A DNA stretch of 64,000 bases from Acanthococcus lagerstroemiae (lineage: Eukaryota > Arthropoda > Insecta > Hemiptera > Eriococcidae), in NCBI GenBank assembly GCA_031841125.1, contig CM063108.1, positions 51,482,122 through 51,546,121 on the forward strand, given 5' to 3'. This document shows positions 47,073 through 57,872 of the stretch, piece after piece. A model generated the notes under the pieces. The model had not been told where the DNA came from. It saw nothing but the letters and a program-made list of their open reading frames with translations, and made no database searches. The stretch's first letter is position 1, and each line of letters opens with the position of its first letter. The translations under genes were made by a program, and so were the position numbers.

Positions 47073-47116
47073 ACTGTACCAAATAAATAATTAGTTGGTA
47101 AACCGAAAATTTTTTG

Positions 47117-47420
47117 ATTTTTTTGTACCTTACTGGCCTTTAATGGGTATCTCCATCAAAAGTGACTCTGGAGACTTGGGACCAGTTTTATTTGATTCTA
47201 CAACGTTTTTTTATACTAATTTCAAAGAAGAAAAAAGATTGTATCGATTTTTATAAATATTTTGTGAGTTTTGTAGTGCATCAAATGGATGGTTTGTCAG
47301 TCAACTCAACATTTTTGTACCTCACTCACTTTAGAAGGCTATATCTTCCTCAGAAATAATTCTAGAGACCTGGGACTAGTTTTATTTGATTCTACGACAT
47401 TTTCCCCCAATTTCAAAGAA
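47117..47420. repeat. Diverged tandem duplication, period about 195 bp
   Basis: TTTTTGTACCT(T/C)ACT, GAGAC(T/C)TGGGAC.AGTTTTATTT, GATTCTAC(A/G)AC and TTTCAAAGAA.AAAAAG occur in the same order at 47,119-47,235 and 47,316-47,420. Confidence 0.75.
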
Positions 47421-47504
47421 AAAAGTCTTCCTTAGATTCCTTTTTCTATGCGCCCTTCACATATAGCATAGTCTTATAATTGTAAGGCTACACGAATCTA
47501 CCTG

Positions 47505-47720
47505 TGAAACAGTCGAGGCAAAAATTGACTCATTTATTAACATTCAAAATCCGTCAATTTATCGACACCATATAGTCGAATTCAATATTTGACTTTTTGT
47601 AAAAGTCGAGTAGCCGTGTCGACATCAACACATTGACTTCGATGTAGAATTCTATTCAAAAGTCGATGTTGGAATGGTAACTCGACTTCTAAATCAAAGT
47701 TGAGTATGAATTCAATCAGA
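47505..47720. repeat. GTCGA/GACTT drifted oligomer tract
   Basis: AGTCGAGG, TATCGACACC, TAGTCGAATTC, AAGTCGAGTAG, TGTCGACATC, AAGTCGATG and ACTCGACTTC within 200 bases. Same flavour as 1-215. Confidence 0.55.
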
Positions 47721-48117
47721 AAGTCTGATGGAGAATGATAGATTTGATCATGTTGACACTTGTTTTATTGATGAAGTTGAAAAGAGTGGATTTTCCGTGA
47801 GAATTTGATGACAAAATTCTGATTAGTAGGATTTTAAGAACTCCAAAGTATTGACCTTTTGACATCACTGATCTTCACGTGGATCTTAAGAGATCGTTGG
47901 ACCTTCTTTAATATCCTTTAGTATCCAGCGGCTGACTATTTTTAACTCATATTTTCGTGGTCGTGCACATGTGTTTGTAACTCAACTTTGATTGACAGCT
48001 TATATCACTGACCTTTTTTCTCAAGTTCATTAACCTTTTGTTAATCTGCCTTTAGTGTAGGTTTGTTGACGTTTAATGATCAACCGACTATCTTTGAACT
48101 TAAGTATAAACCTGTGA

Positions 48118-48335
48118 TTTAACCTAATCCATTTCCCTCACCCCGGCTGAACCTACGTTCCAAGAGTGCATTAAACTCTTAAAGGTCATTAATTTAAGGT
48201 AAGGTTCTAAACATAACTATTTTATTGTAATGCAACCTAACCCGTTTCTCCTCCCCTGAAGAGCGTATGCTTAAATATAGTCTATCAAACTTTTGAAGGT
48301 CATTAACCTAGGGAACTATTTTAAACAACGGCTTC
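48118..48335. repeat. Diverged tandem duplication, period about 114 bp
   Basis: AACCTAA(T/C)CC(A/C)(T/G)TT then TTAAAC / ATCAAAC, CTT.(A/G)AAGGTCATTAA occurs at 48,120-48,235 and 48,235-48,335. Confidence 0.65.
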
Positions 48336-48424
48336 TTTTGAACCTGGAATGTTTAATTTGTTTAGTTATTTAAGTAATTAACCTGGCTAATTACAACACC
48401 ATATTGATTATTTAGATTACTCAG

Positions 48425-48564
48425 GCGTCCTCTGTGTTTTCCCAAGCCGACTTCATTTTATTTATATCCTTGAAAATTTCTTAGAAATCTTGCTAGCACT
48501 GGGGTTTAAACTCACGACTCTGACATGCCAGTCTTGTACCCAACACACTCGGCTATCTGTCATA
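48425..48564 (-). mobile_element. tRNA-headed SINE fragment, family C
   Basis: On - the sequence reads TGACAGATAGCCGAGTGTG (A-box region) then GACTGGCATGTCAGAGTCGTG and GAGTTTAAACCCC (B box), about 65 bases in all. This matches the spacing of a tRNA head without a foldable anticodon arm. A body of about 70 bases follows. A single copy in this window, so the 3' limit is a guess. Confidence 0.6.
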
Positions 48565-49454
48565 ACATGAAACTGGATAATAAAGCAGGTCGATGACCTC
48601 TGATGATCTGGGTCTCAGTAATATCAATGACCCGCTTCAGAAATTTCGAAATCCAAAAATTTTTGTATGCAGCAATCAAAGAGTATAAGTATGCTTTTCA
48701 ATATCGCGGTGTATTAAAAAGCAAATCTCCCCACCCATCCCATACGGAAAAAAGTCTAAATGATGAAGCATAATGACATAATCAACTACGAGTATTACAC
48801 ATAATATATGTCTTACATGTCTACGTTTTCATTTTCTCTCTCTCTCTTTTTTTTCCCTTTTTTTTTTACCCCTAACGACAGCGCACGCTTCCCTATCGCG
48901 GTTCCAGTATCGTTGTCGTGTTCGTCATTACCCTTACTGCCGCCGCAGTATTCTCGGACACGGCGACGGGCTTCGGCTGCAGAGCCAACCGTCCGATGGG
49001 GAAGCCTTTCCTACTTATTGGGATTTAAACTTTGAGTTTCAAGTGTTGGCAGCCCTGCATGTGTGTGTGAGTGATCACGTATGATTTACCATAAGTGTGT
49101 AGCAAGCTTCAACCATCATTAAGTCGATTAGAAATTCAATTTCAAAGAAAATTTGTCCTAAATTCAACTGCACCACCACCAAAAAATTAATTTATTATCA
49201 GTTCTACTGGCAGCATAATTTTTACTCGGGTTTTTTGCCCTTCTGAAGATAACAGTGTTTCTATTTGAAAGTACACATGATCACTCAATCATTTTCACGC
49301 GCTAACACTCACACAGGTAATTTTGCAGCGCATTCTAGTGCAGGTTTAAATCTCAATGGGGAGTCCTCGTTGCTGAAGACCTGCTGTGTGGATTGCGTGA
49401 GCTGCGCGGATGCTGTCCGCTGTCTCACGCGTTCGGTATCCTCCTCGGCCCGCA
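48565..49454. other. Non-coding stretch with a GC-rich patch
   Basis: 48,890-49,000 is GC-rich (CGCACGCTTCCCTATCGCGG, GACACGGCGACGGGCTTCGG) inside a 75-codon open frame that begins in T-rich sequence. It has no recognisable domain. CACACAGGTAATTTT near 49,310 looks like a donor but has no partner. Confidence 0.4.
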
Positions 49455-49664
49455 TTCGATTAGTTGGAATGGCCACAAGGGGTGGATGCCATATTTCTTA
49501 TGCCCTTGGATCCGCCGAAAGAGGCTTCTTTCTCACCCCCCTCCCAAAGTATTAGAGAAATTATATATCTACCTCTGCCTCCTCCGTGAGGGGGGCGCCA
49601 GGCTGGTTACCTACCTGAATAATTCAAGAACTTTCATGGGCAAATCAGCCACCTTTTCCTTCCC
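49455..49664. repeat. Direct repeat, left copy
   Basis: About 85% similar to 50,072-50,296. It starts TTCGATTAGTTGGAATGGCC and includes GGTGGATGCCATATTTCT, AGTATTAGAGAAATTATATA and CATGGGCAAATCAGCCACCT. Confidence 0.85.
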
Positions 49665-50071
49665 AAACTCGGTGAGGTCCAGCATCAACCCGCCCGGACA
49701 GGCACAGGAACGCTCCAAGCCGGTCTACAAATAGGAGAGCGACCCGACGCGACCCATACCAGCCGGATAACGAATAAGCCATTCAGCCAGCAGGGCCGCG
49801 GTCGGCCTCCACAGCCCGGTCCGAACTGCGGCGCCCCCCCCCCCAACACAACCACCGGCTGCACCCCATCCAACGCGGTTGCATCGTACTAGTAAGCATC
49901 CATAAGAACCCCACCCTACAATACACACTCCCACACACTCATGCCAGGAAGCGCAAACCCATCCTCAGGAAACCAAGCAACGCCCAGACAGACGTCCTTC
50001 ATCAGCACCTTCAGCACCCCCACAGAGAAGGAAGAAAGGGTCCCTGAGCAGAGATGTGTTTAATTTGGAAT
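49665..50071. other. C-rich island between direct repeats
   Basis: About 390 bases, much richer in G+C than the surroundings and with C and A strongly favoured over G and T on + (for example CAACACAACCACCGGCTGCA). Open frames on - reflect the composition. I recognise no protein. With the flanking direct repeats it could be a small terminal-repeat retroelement or a captured fragment. Confidence 0.5.
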
Positions 50072-50296
50072 TTCGATTAGTTGGAATGGCCACAAAGGGT
50101 GGATGCCATATTTCTAATGCCCCTGTATCCGCCGAAAGGGGCTTTTCTCTCTCTCTCTCTCTCTCTCCCCCAAGTATTAGAGAAATTATATATCTACGTC
50201 TGCATCTTCCGTGGGGGAAAAAACGCCAGGCTGGTGTTACCTTCCTGAAAAATTCAAGAACTTGCATGGGCAAATCAGCCACCTTCTCCATCCCCA
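50072..50296. repeat. Direct repeat, right copy, with (CT)n
   Basis: Second copy of 49,455-49,664. It differs by a (CT) microsatellite of about 10 units at 50,146-50,166 and by small indels. Confidence 0.85.
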
Positions 50297-50495
50297 CTAA
50301 TAAGACATAAAGACAGACATGCGATTTGCGTATGTATAGCAGACAAGACATACAGATGTAGAAACGGACATCAGGTAGATATTGTATGTACTTAGGACGT
50401 ACTCAATGTATGTTACCATAGCTACATTCTCCTTTCCTACTGATAAGACGTAAAGATAGACCTAAGACTTGAGACGTTAATCCCTCATCTATATA

Positions 50496-50957
50496 TTCTT
50501 CTTCAGGCGCCGTATCCGATACCGGAAGTTGGCGGTGACGGTTTCTGACTCGCGACTCTCCTGGGCAGGTTAGTCGGGGTGATTTGCCGTTGCTTTGCCC
50601 TCGGTTTTGTTGCGTTAGAGTTTTCCTTCTCTGTGCCGAAGAGTTTGCAGCCGCAGTTCACTTACTAGCAACGTGTTTCACAACGTTGTGTAAGCTGTCC
50701 ACAACGTGCACACGCACAATACCAACCTTTCCCATCTTTCTGATCTGGTGGTAACATGCTTTACAATTGTAATGCCTTGTTCGTGTGAACTTGCGGGGAT
50801 TGCAGGACGCGCTATGTTTCCCTGTAATCGCTGTGTTCGCTAGGATGTTAGGGGGGGGGGTATTCGAATATTCCTAGCTTTTTGGCGTTTGTGGGACTCG
50901 AACCCGAGACGCAAAGATTGCGAAGTGGGCACGTTCCCACTTGGCCACACAGCGACA
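50496..50957 (-). mobile_element. tRNA-derived SINE, family A, copy 3
   Basis: The best-preserved copy. On - the head is GTCGCTGTGTGGCCAAGTGG, then GCAATCTTTGCGTCTCGG and the B box GGTTCGAGTCCC. The tail (at the left) is the complement of CTTCAGGCGCCGTATCCGAT. A run of 10 G lies inside at about 50,851. Confidence 0.92.
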
Positions 50958-51555
50958 CTGATAGCTAATGTCTGTATGGAGACAGACGTAAGATAGACAT
51001 GTGACTTGGAAATTATACGCAAAACAATTTGGTTCGTTTGTAAGTACCGATCAGGTAACATGTGATGTAGCTAAATTGTTTCTCTGCACTTATTACTTTT
51101 GGTCTGGGCAATAAAGATCGCGATTGGGAAAAGGGGGCAATCCTGCATCTTCAAAAATGCGTTATTGCATCCAAAAATAGTACGATTTTAATGAATAGAT
51201 GACAGTTCGACCGAAAATGTCGCGAGGCTGGATTTTTGTACAGTTGGTCAGAAAGGCATACTGATAAATGTCCTAAAAATCCCAGGGAGCCCCACTGAAT
51301 CGTCACCCCCTCAAAAATGGATTTGATTGATTAAAACAGAAAATGTGTCGAACAAAAGTTACCCTAAACTAGATTTTGCATGAAAGTGGTCTCATGTAAT
51401 TTTATAATTTTCGGTATCAGCCCCACTCCCCGTGCACATGCAGTATCCTAAAAGAGGGTCCAAAATATTCCTTTACAGTGCTACACATTAACACTGTACG
51501 TAGAATTTTTGATTTTTTCCCGGTTTCATCGGATTATGCGATCTGAAGGGATCAC
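50958..51555. other. Non-coding stretch
   Basis: Nothing recognised. Confidence 0.5.
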
Positions 51556-51769
51556 TTTTCTAATTTTACTCTCAACCCGAGCCCTGGAATCCGCCCTTCC
51601 GAGCATTACCTCAGGGACGTCGGGGAGGCTGTTAGGGCTGTCTTAGCCCTCTTCCCTTCTTACCGAAAAACCGGCCTAGGTCGAAATGTAGCGCGTTGCG
51701 ACGTGGGCTCGAACCCGGGATCTCCGAATTTCGAGACCAGCGCGCTATCCACTCGGCCAAACAGACCCC
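51556..51769 (-). mobile_element. tRNA-derived SINE, family B, copy 2
   Basis: On - the head reads GTTTGGCCGAGTGGATAGCG (A box), GGTCTCGAAATTCGGAGATC and the B box GGGTTCGAGCCC. The body has CCGGTTTTTCGGTAAG and GGGCGGATTCCAGGGCTCGG, and the tail GAGAGTAAAATTAGAAAAG. Head features fit a serine- or leucine-like tRNA source. Confidence 0.92.
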
Positions 51770-53559
51770 TGAACTGAAAGGATGCCACTAATCCTCCTCC
51801 GGACCCGTTTCTCAACATCTACACCTATTCATCTCTGAAAATTTTTGTGTGCTTCTACTCCTACCTCTTAGATACCACATTAGGTAAGTTGTGTTTCGTG
51901 TGTTTTATACGCCTCAGAATGGACTTTCAAAATGTAACTTTCTAAACTTTGATGAATACATATTATAATTAAGGAAATCGGAATATCGACTGATGAAGTT
52001 TCGAAACAATTGAATTATTTTGTGATATCGATTTGACCGGAAATCCGAACTTGAAGCACCGCGGGTGGACGCGAATGACAACAAATATGTGAAACGCAAT
52101 GCGCGAAATTCTATACGAAGGCGTTGTAAGGTGAGGGGCTTTAAAACCGAAAAATTTTGTAAGTTTACTGTGAGTATCATTATTCAGGTAGTGGAAGTCA
52201 CCGAATCCATTTCTGATGAGCTCGTAATTAAGATTTCACATGTAAAATTGGTGGCCGTAAATTGCGTAAAGTACATTGTGGATATTAAAACTTAAATTTT
52301 AAACGTTGTTGTACTCGATTCTGATTTCAGTTTGAGCGTAATAAAAATAAGATACTTAGGAAAGGGGTTGAGAATTGAGAAATTTCATTAGTACAATATA
52401 GGTGTGAATTTTTCCAGATCATGTTACCAACTTCACACTTGCCAACTCAGCAGGTCTGCTAGTGATATGTAAAAGAACCAACGGGATACTTCCATCTTCC
52501 CGGTACAGTCTTTTGCATTTTCGTAAAAGTTAGTTTTTCGGATGTATTGCTTTTTGAAATAAAGCTCTTCAATTTCTACCTTCGAAGTCTAATTGAAATT
52601 GAAGTTTCAGTCAGGTCAGCCAATAACCTGTGGCTAGAACTTTTGGTAACCAGTGTTATCAGTGTTATCGGGTACTAATAATAACGAGAAAGAAAATGGA
52701 AAAAAAAAAAAAGAAAAACAGGTTAAGGTGAACATACAATTAACAAGAATGAGGTAAATAAGTTGGACGTTGTTTCGGTGTTTGCATGCTTCAAATGATA
52801 AGAATAACTACTCTGTTACAAATAAAAGAAAGAAGTCTCTCGTATCTACAACGTGTTGAATGCTGGTCGAACCGAACATAAAAATTGGACATATTCTGAG
52901 GTTTGTTGAATTGCGCAAGCCTGACACCTTGTTGAATTTCAGACTTCACAGCCGCGCTCGCGAAACGGAGCGAATAATTTGCGAACGTTCAAGTGCTGGA
53001 TTCGAAATGATGGTCTCGTTAATCGCGGGCAAAGCTCTTTTCGGTGATTTTCGTTAATAGTGCAATTTCGTGTTGTTTTTTTCCTCGTGTATTATTAGTG
53101 AAATTTTCTCGTGACAGCAGTGAAATGAAAGCTCTGCATAAAAATCTACACACCGGAAAAACGACCGTGTATTGGCACTGGTCCAGAATATTTTCATCTT
53201 GCGATTGCCTCAGGTATTTTTGGAAATAGTTTTAATTGAATCGTCTCACTCCTACGCGGAAAAGCAGTTACGAAGCGAAAGGCTCAGAGTGCTTTATTTA
53301 AGGAACCAGAGAGCGTAGATCCGCAGGGGGCATCGGGGTTGAATTATTGGTGGGTTTCAATTACTCGAACGATTTAGTTTGGTTATTTGTAACGACAAAT
53401 AATGGGGCGTGTGCCGTACGGCGGTTGTGTGGCACACGTGGAACTGTAGAAAATGTTTTCAAGACAAGTAACATTCGAAAACGTCTTCAACTTGCGCATC
53501 GATGTAATGGGCTTTCGGTTTCTGGCTATTATTTCAACTTAATAGGTGGATCTTCCTCC
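51770..53559. other. Non-coding stretch, possibly LINE 5' untranslated sequence at its right end
   Basis: No gene recognised. ORFs at 52,860-53,057 and 53,347-53,586 have balanced composition but no family. The latter runs into the LINE fragment and may be its leader. Confidence 0.35.
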
Positions 53560-54260
53560 ACTGTGTGTGCTACCTTGGCGTGGTGACGGGGCTTAAAGAA
53601 AAACCAGAGGCACATAAGAGAAGGAAAATTCCGACAGATGAACCCTGGTGAAAGCAAGGGAAAACTACATCGGTATTCTTCCCTGGAGATGCGTCTCCAC
53701 CCCCACAATTATGATGGAAACTCACAAAGAAAACAATAATTCCAGACGTAAAAAGACTGTCATTCGGATGTCCGGGCAGAGACTACCAAGTGAGAAACTA
53801 CATATCAGAACTGATAATAGAGACGTGGAATGTAAGGACATTAAATGAGGTAGACAAATTAGGAAAATTAGAGATGAAAAGATTAAAATTAGATTTAATA
53901 GGAATTAGTGAAGTGAGATGGCCAGAAGAAAATGGACGGGGGAGTGTAGAATAATTGATACAACAGCGAAAAGGAGGCCTGGTTGGCCGAGTGGAGAACG
54001 CGCTGGCGCTGGTCTCGGAATCCGGTGGTCCCCCAGATTCGAGCCCACGTAGCTGCTTGCTACATGTCGACCTAGGCCGGTTTTTCGACAAGACGAGAAG
54101 AGGGCTAAGACAGCCCTAACATCCTCCTCGACATCTCTGAAGTAATGCTCGAAAGGGCGGATTCCAGGGCTCGGATTGAGAGTAAAATTAGTGAAATTAG
54201 AAAAGCGAGCAAGCAGGCGTAGGTATTATTATGAATAAGACTGCAAGCGCGGGTCCACGG
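53560..54260 (+). pseudogene. RTE-like LINE endonuclease fragment, split by a SINE
   Basis: After CTACCTTGGCGTGGTG (53,570), a leader phrase seen in such LINEs, the + strand encodes ETWNVRTLNEVDKLGKLEMK and LDLIGISEVRWPEENG (about 53,822-53,940). This is the start of an AP-type endonuclease; the WNVRT and ISEVRW motifs are diagnostic. A stop follows at about 53,952. SINE B copy 3 is inserted at 53,973-54,205, and the endonuclease sense resumes with AGVGIIMNKTA at about 54,214-54,246 before it is lost. The reverse transcriptase is not found downstream. It may belong to the same family as the relic at 17,865-19,835, which lacks this part. Confidence 0.85.
53973..54205 (+). mobile_element. tRNA-derived SINE, family B, copy 3
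   Basis: The head GGCCTGGTTGGCCGAGTGGA (A box) and GATTCGAGCCCA (B box), the body CCTAGGCCGGTTTTTCGACA and GGGCTAAGACAGCCCTAAC, and the tail GAGAGTAAAATTAGTGAAAT. A short AGCGA repeat lies on both sides. It sits inside the LINE endonuclease frame, so the SINE is the younger insertion. Confidence 0.92.
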
Positions 54261-54734
54261 GTGGATGGAGAAATCCCCCTCCTCCCAACCAGATGAAACT
54301 CCTTAATTTTCCCTAACTTTCCCAAACATGTTTTAAAGTGGTCCAAAAAGTGGCTAAGTGAAATTATTAGGCGTGCAAAAAGATATGCGCAATATTCAAA
54401 ATTTTGCAAATTTATTACGAAGAATGAAAACATAAAAACAAAACTAAGGTATAAGAATCCAAAAAACTTGATCAGTTTGCTTCATGTCGGCTTCAACCAC
54501 TTTAAAAGACAACACATGAAAGTACATTTTCGAAAGCTCTCCTAAATTCTCTGACTTTTCCAGAGCTGGGCACCCTGAAGCTGGAAGAGTTTCAAAAGTC
54601 TCAATGAAGCGTAGAATAATCTAAAAAAGTTTCAGTCATGTTTGTAAAAGTTCTAGAAAAGTTTTGAAAAATCTAAAGCAGGACCCTAACAACTAAAGCA
54701 GGAGTAGATTCACTAACAGAAGTTGATGTGAAAA
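54261..54734. other. Non-coding stretch with AAAAGTCT/AAAAGTTT words
   Basis: 54,590-54,690 repeats AGTTTCAAAAGTCTC, AAAAAAGTTTCAG, AAAGTTCTAG and AAAAGTTTTG, resembling the drifted tracts elsewhere. Otherwise nothing. Confidence 0.4.
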
Positions 54735-55012
54735 CATCAGTAAACTGGGATGTCTACACTGCATGCAGATACATTGGTACATGGATATATCTTATAGTTA
54801 CTAAACATGTTCTACGCATCCAGTCAACATAAGAATGTTGATCTCGATCAACTGAGCGCAGCTATCGGTCAGCGAACTTTTTTTCGCCGGCTATGTTGGA
54901 TGGACTTCGACATTCCTATGTTATATTGAATGCATTAGAAAGTGTTTGGTAGCCATAAGACATTGATGTATCATTTGCATGCAGTGTAGATATACATAAT
55001 AGTTTACTGATG
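54735..55012. mobile_element. 278-bp MITE with CATCAGTAAACT ends
   Basis: The left end CATCAGTAAACT and the right end AGTTTACTGATG are exact complements. A second complementary block follows inside (TCTACACTGCATGCA / TGCATGCAGTGTAGA). No coding and no certain target duplication. Confidence 0.75.
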
Positions 55013-55093
55013 ATAAATTACTAGATAGGAGGGTACAAGAAGTAAGTTATATTCATGACAAAATGCTAGGAAATGGTAAAACCCAAACGTTTG

Positions 55094-55316
55094 GTAGGAT
55101 AAGTGCGGGTATTACCGCCATGCTAAAGGAGAATTGCGTTTTACAGCTTCCTAGTGCATCTACTGTGGAACCAGGTGGTAAGGCTTCAGAAGGGAACTAT
55201 CTAGTATAATCCCGAGGGAGAAAATGAAGAGTGGGGGTGGAATTGCGGGTTACATAAACAAATCTGTTGACCCTTTGGGTGGCGGAGTTAGCCAGCATGG
55301 TGCGAGTAATACCGCC
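55094..55316. repeat. GCGGTATTACCGCC-type repeat, left group
   Basis: GGATAAGTGCGGGTATTACC (55,095) and GGTGGCGGAGTTAGCC...GTAATACCGCCAT (55,276-55,312) match GGTGGCGGAATTAGCC...GGTAATACCCGCACTTACC at 59,775-59,818. This may be a 220-bp MITE whose relative lies on the far side of the 3.36-kb inverted-repeat element. Confidence 0.5.
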
Positions 55317-55745
55317 ATACAGTTTCAATGTCATTTTCCATGTATGCAAAAGCATTGTAACAATAAATAATGAACTCCTAAAAATTCTTGAACTTCTTGT
55401 TCCACTTTTTACGGGTCAAAACCTTCTGTCCTACTTTTCTTCTAGCTTATTTAATTTTTCCCAAAAATGTTTTCTCCTTCTTTGGTTATTATCTTGGCTC
55501 AGCATCATTAGAAAAGCAAGTGGAAAATGTCTGTAAAAAATAATTATCTTGAGAAAACTTAAAAATTACCGTTACTATAAAAACTGGAATGTCTGAAAAC
55601 AGTACTGAACAAAATGACATTTTTTGTTTGCACAACGCATTTAAGGAGGTGATTCTTGAGTATTTTTCGACGCTGAATACAGTGCCGTCGACCGTTTTTC
55701 TCTTATCACGTCTAGTTTTTCTGATCAAAAACTATAAAAAATTCA
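55317..55745. other. Short non-coding stretch
   Basis: Nothing recognised. Confidence 0.45.
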
Positions 55746-56686
55746 ACTAGTCCAGGAGAATTATAGATAAAAATGGGGTGTTTGATGGAATTAACTGTAG
55801 CACTGCTGAAACTTGGTACGATTGTTTAGTACTCTCTTCGGAAAAGCTCCGTAATTTCCCCTCCTCCCCCGGTGTGAGCATCACCCCCCAGAGTCCAAAA
55901 AGTGCTCCCGGAAACAGTCTTTGGCTTGTATCTAGCTTAAAATTGAGTTATGGGTAAAAATATTTTTTACCGAAATTAAAGAGCGTAAAATTCTCTACAA
56001 AAATGATATCTATGTTTTTTTTTTTGTGAATCCCATACCAACCAAGATCATTGGCGTTCAAGATCACTCTAACATGTAAATATGGAGTAACCTACAACGT
56101 ACGCGGTATACGAACGCTGAACTCGTCACTCTATGCGAGAAGCGTTGAACGCTGTAATTTTAAATTCCTATACTAGATGGACCAGCTTATTTTAGAAACC
56201 GCTGGGACCGTGTATCGAAAGAGTCGTCACCTGGCGGTCAAAAATAGAAGCTTTGAAAGAATGATCATGTAGGACTATTCAATAGAGGTGATAATGGTAA
56301 ACGGAAGACCAAAACTATTTTTTTGCTGCATTTTTTCGATTTTTCTAAAATAATTAATAATGTGAAGGTATTCGGAAGTGTAGTAATGTATATTTAACGT
56401 GACACAAATTTTTCTCTTTGTTATTTGGCATAAAAAGACATTAATCATCACGGTTACTTTACCTCTGCTGGTCGGAGAAAATATAATTTTACGAGCCGTA
56501 CCAAAAATTTTTGAAACTTCCACCAACGTTACGTTATAAATACTATTTAAATTAATGCGAAAAATCGTGAAAATTGCTCTATTTACGCATCATTTTGATT
56601 GCCATATCACGGCCGTCTACAACTAACAGGCCGGAATCCACAACTCGGCAACGTTGCTTGGAAAGGCCGACTTTAACACAGTATCT

Positions 56687-57012
56687 TATGGGCTTTCACG
56701 TTTTTCTATCAAATACTCCAGAAATACGCACTTCTAGGAAAAATACATAAAAACTTAAATTGAAGATCATACAATTCTTGTCCTAATGAGAGTATACTTT
56801 CAAGGAAATGGAATAGACGGAACGCAAGTTATCACTCTAAATACAATCCGATCTTATGAGACTTTCACGTTTTTCTATCAGTTATTCGAGAATCACGCAC
56901 TTTTAAGAAACAGAAGTAAGAATTAAAATTGAAGATCATAAAATTTTCGTTCTAATGAGTGTATTTTTAAGGAAATGGGATGAAACCAACACAAGTTATC
57001 ACTATAAATACA
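56687..57012. repeat. Diverged tandem duplication, period about 162 bp
   Basis: CTTATG.G.CTTTCACGTTTTTCTATCA, AAATTGAAGATCATA.AATT, CTAATGAG.GTAT and AAGTTATCACT.TAAATACA occur at 56,687-56,848 and 56,849-57,012. Confidence 0.8.
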
Positions 57013-57385
57013 TACAACGTTGGTTACATAATATTCGCAATTTTTTTTTTTAAACCACTGATTTGAAGACGGACAAACAAATATTCATGAGTTTTCTCAG
57101 TCCCAGCATTACCAGTAATTCACGAGCGAACTCTTGCCGTATCGATTTGGTTGTACTGTCCAAAATACTATCACTGATAACGAAAACGTATTTTCTTTTG
57201 AATGGCACAATTTTTCCGTACTACATACCGCGATTATTTTAATTCCATTCGAAGGAGAAAAACATATACTTTAAATGCTACTCCGAGGTATTTTTATTTA
57301 GAATGCACATTTAACAAGTAATTCCCAGAAAATGCTGCGAATTACAGTATTCTCCATGTGAACCCATGTTAATCACGGGCCATGA

Positions 57386-57816
57386 TCATCCTTTCAAATT
57401 CTTATCACGTAGAGCGATACTAGCGCGCCAGACGTTCGCCCGGTCCCAATGGACGACAGACAATAGATATGGAGCGACATGACTATTGGCATTCGGACAC
57501 TCCTGTAGGTGCGCTAGTGTAGTGGACGAAAAGAAGATCAGGGTATTTTTACCACAAAAACATGTACAGGTGAAATGAGCTCTAGCAGTTCCAGTATTGA
57601 AGAGAACTAAAGTGTCAGCCCTTATCATTTCCTTTCAAATGAGCCCAACTTGAGTTTTTTTGCAGAACATTTTTGTCCCTGATCATCTTTTCGTCCAAAT
57701 ACACCAATCAGCGCACCGCATTTCATTAGGCCGCTAGAGAGCGACTCTTTAGCATCCAAACGCGAATCGAACAAACACTCATGCGAATTATGAAGAGTGC
57801 AGGCGGACTGACTCAT
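57386..57816 (-). other. Two adjacent small open frames on -
   Basis: 57,816-57,625 (63 codons: HNSHECLFDSRLDAKESLSS) and 57,628-57,386 (80 codons: FTCTCFCGKNTLIFFSST, HLQECPNANSH) overlap by four bases. The composition is more protein-like than the surrounding AT-rich DNA, with C, H and D well represented. I recognise neither. They could be a single frame broken by a shift at 57,626, lying divergent from the + ORF at 57,873. Confidence 0.35.
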
Positions 57817-57872
57817 CGACGCGGTGTTACATCTAGCGTTTTGCAGCAGTGGATTCTTAGCGCCCCTGTCAT

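Noticed and set aside
46653..47094. 115- and 133-codon ORFs on opposite strands
   Set aside because: They are mirror products of the palindrome at 46,488-47,072 rather than two genes.
49685..49934. G/V/W-rich ORFs on -
   Set aside because: They follow from the C-rich composition of the island between the direct repeats.
50877..50957. Possible tRNA gene on - (good A and B boxes)
   Set aside because: It is the head of SINE family A copy 3. The same body follows in the other two copies, and the head does not fold into a clean cloverleaf by eye.
51690..51769. Possible tRNA gene on - (GGCCGAGTGG and GGTTCGAGCCC)
   Set aside because: It is the head of SINE family B copy 2, shared with two more copies that have the same non-tRNA body.
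52430..52455. Second Helitron 3' end (AGCAG-GT-CTGCT near CTAG)
   Set aside because: CTAG overlaps the hairpin itself instead of following it, so the geometry is wrong.
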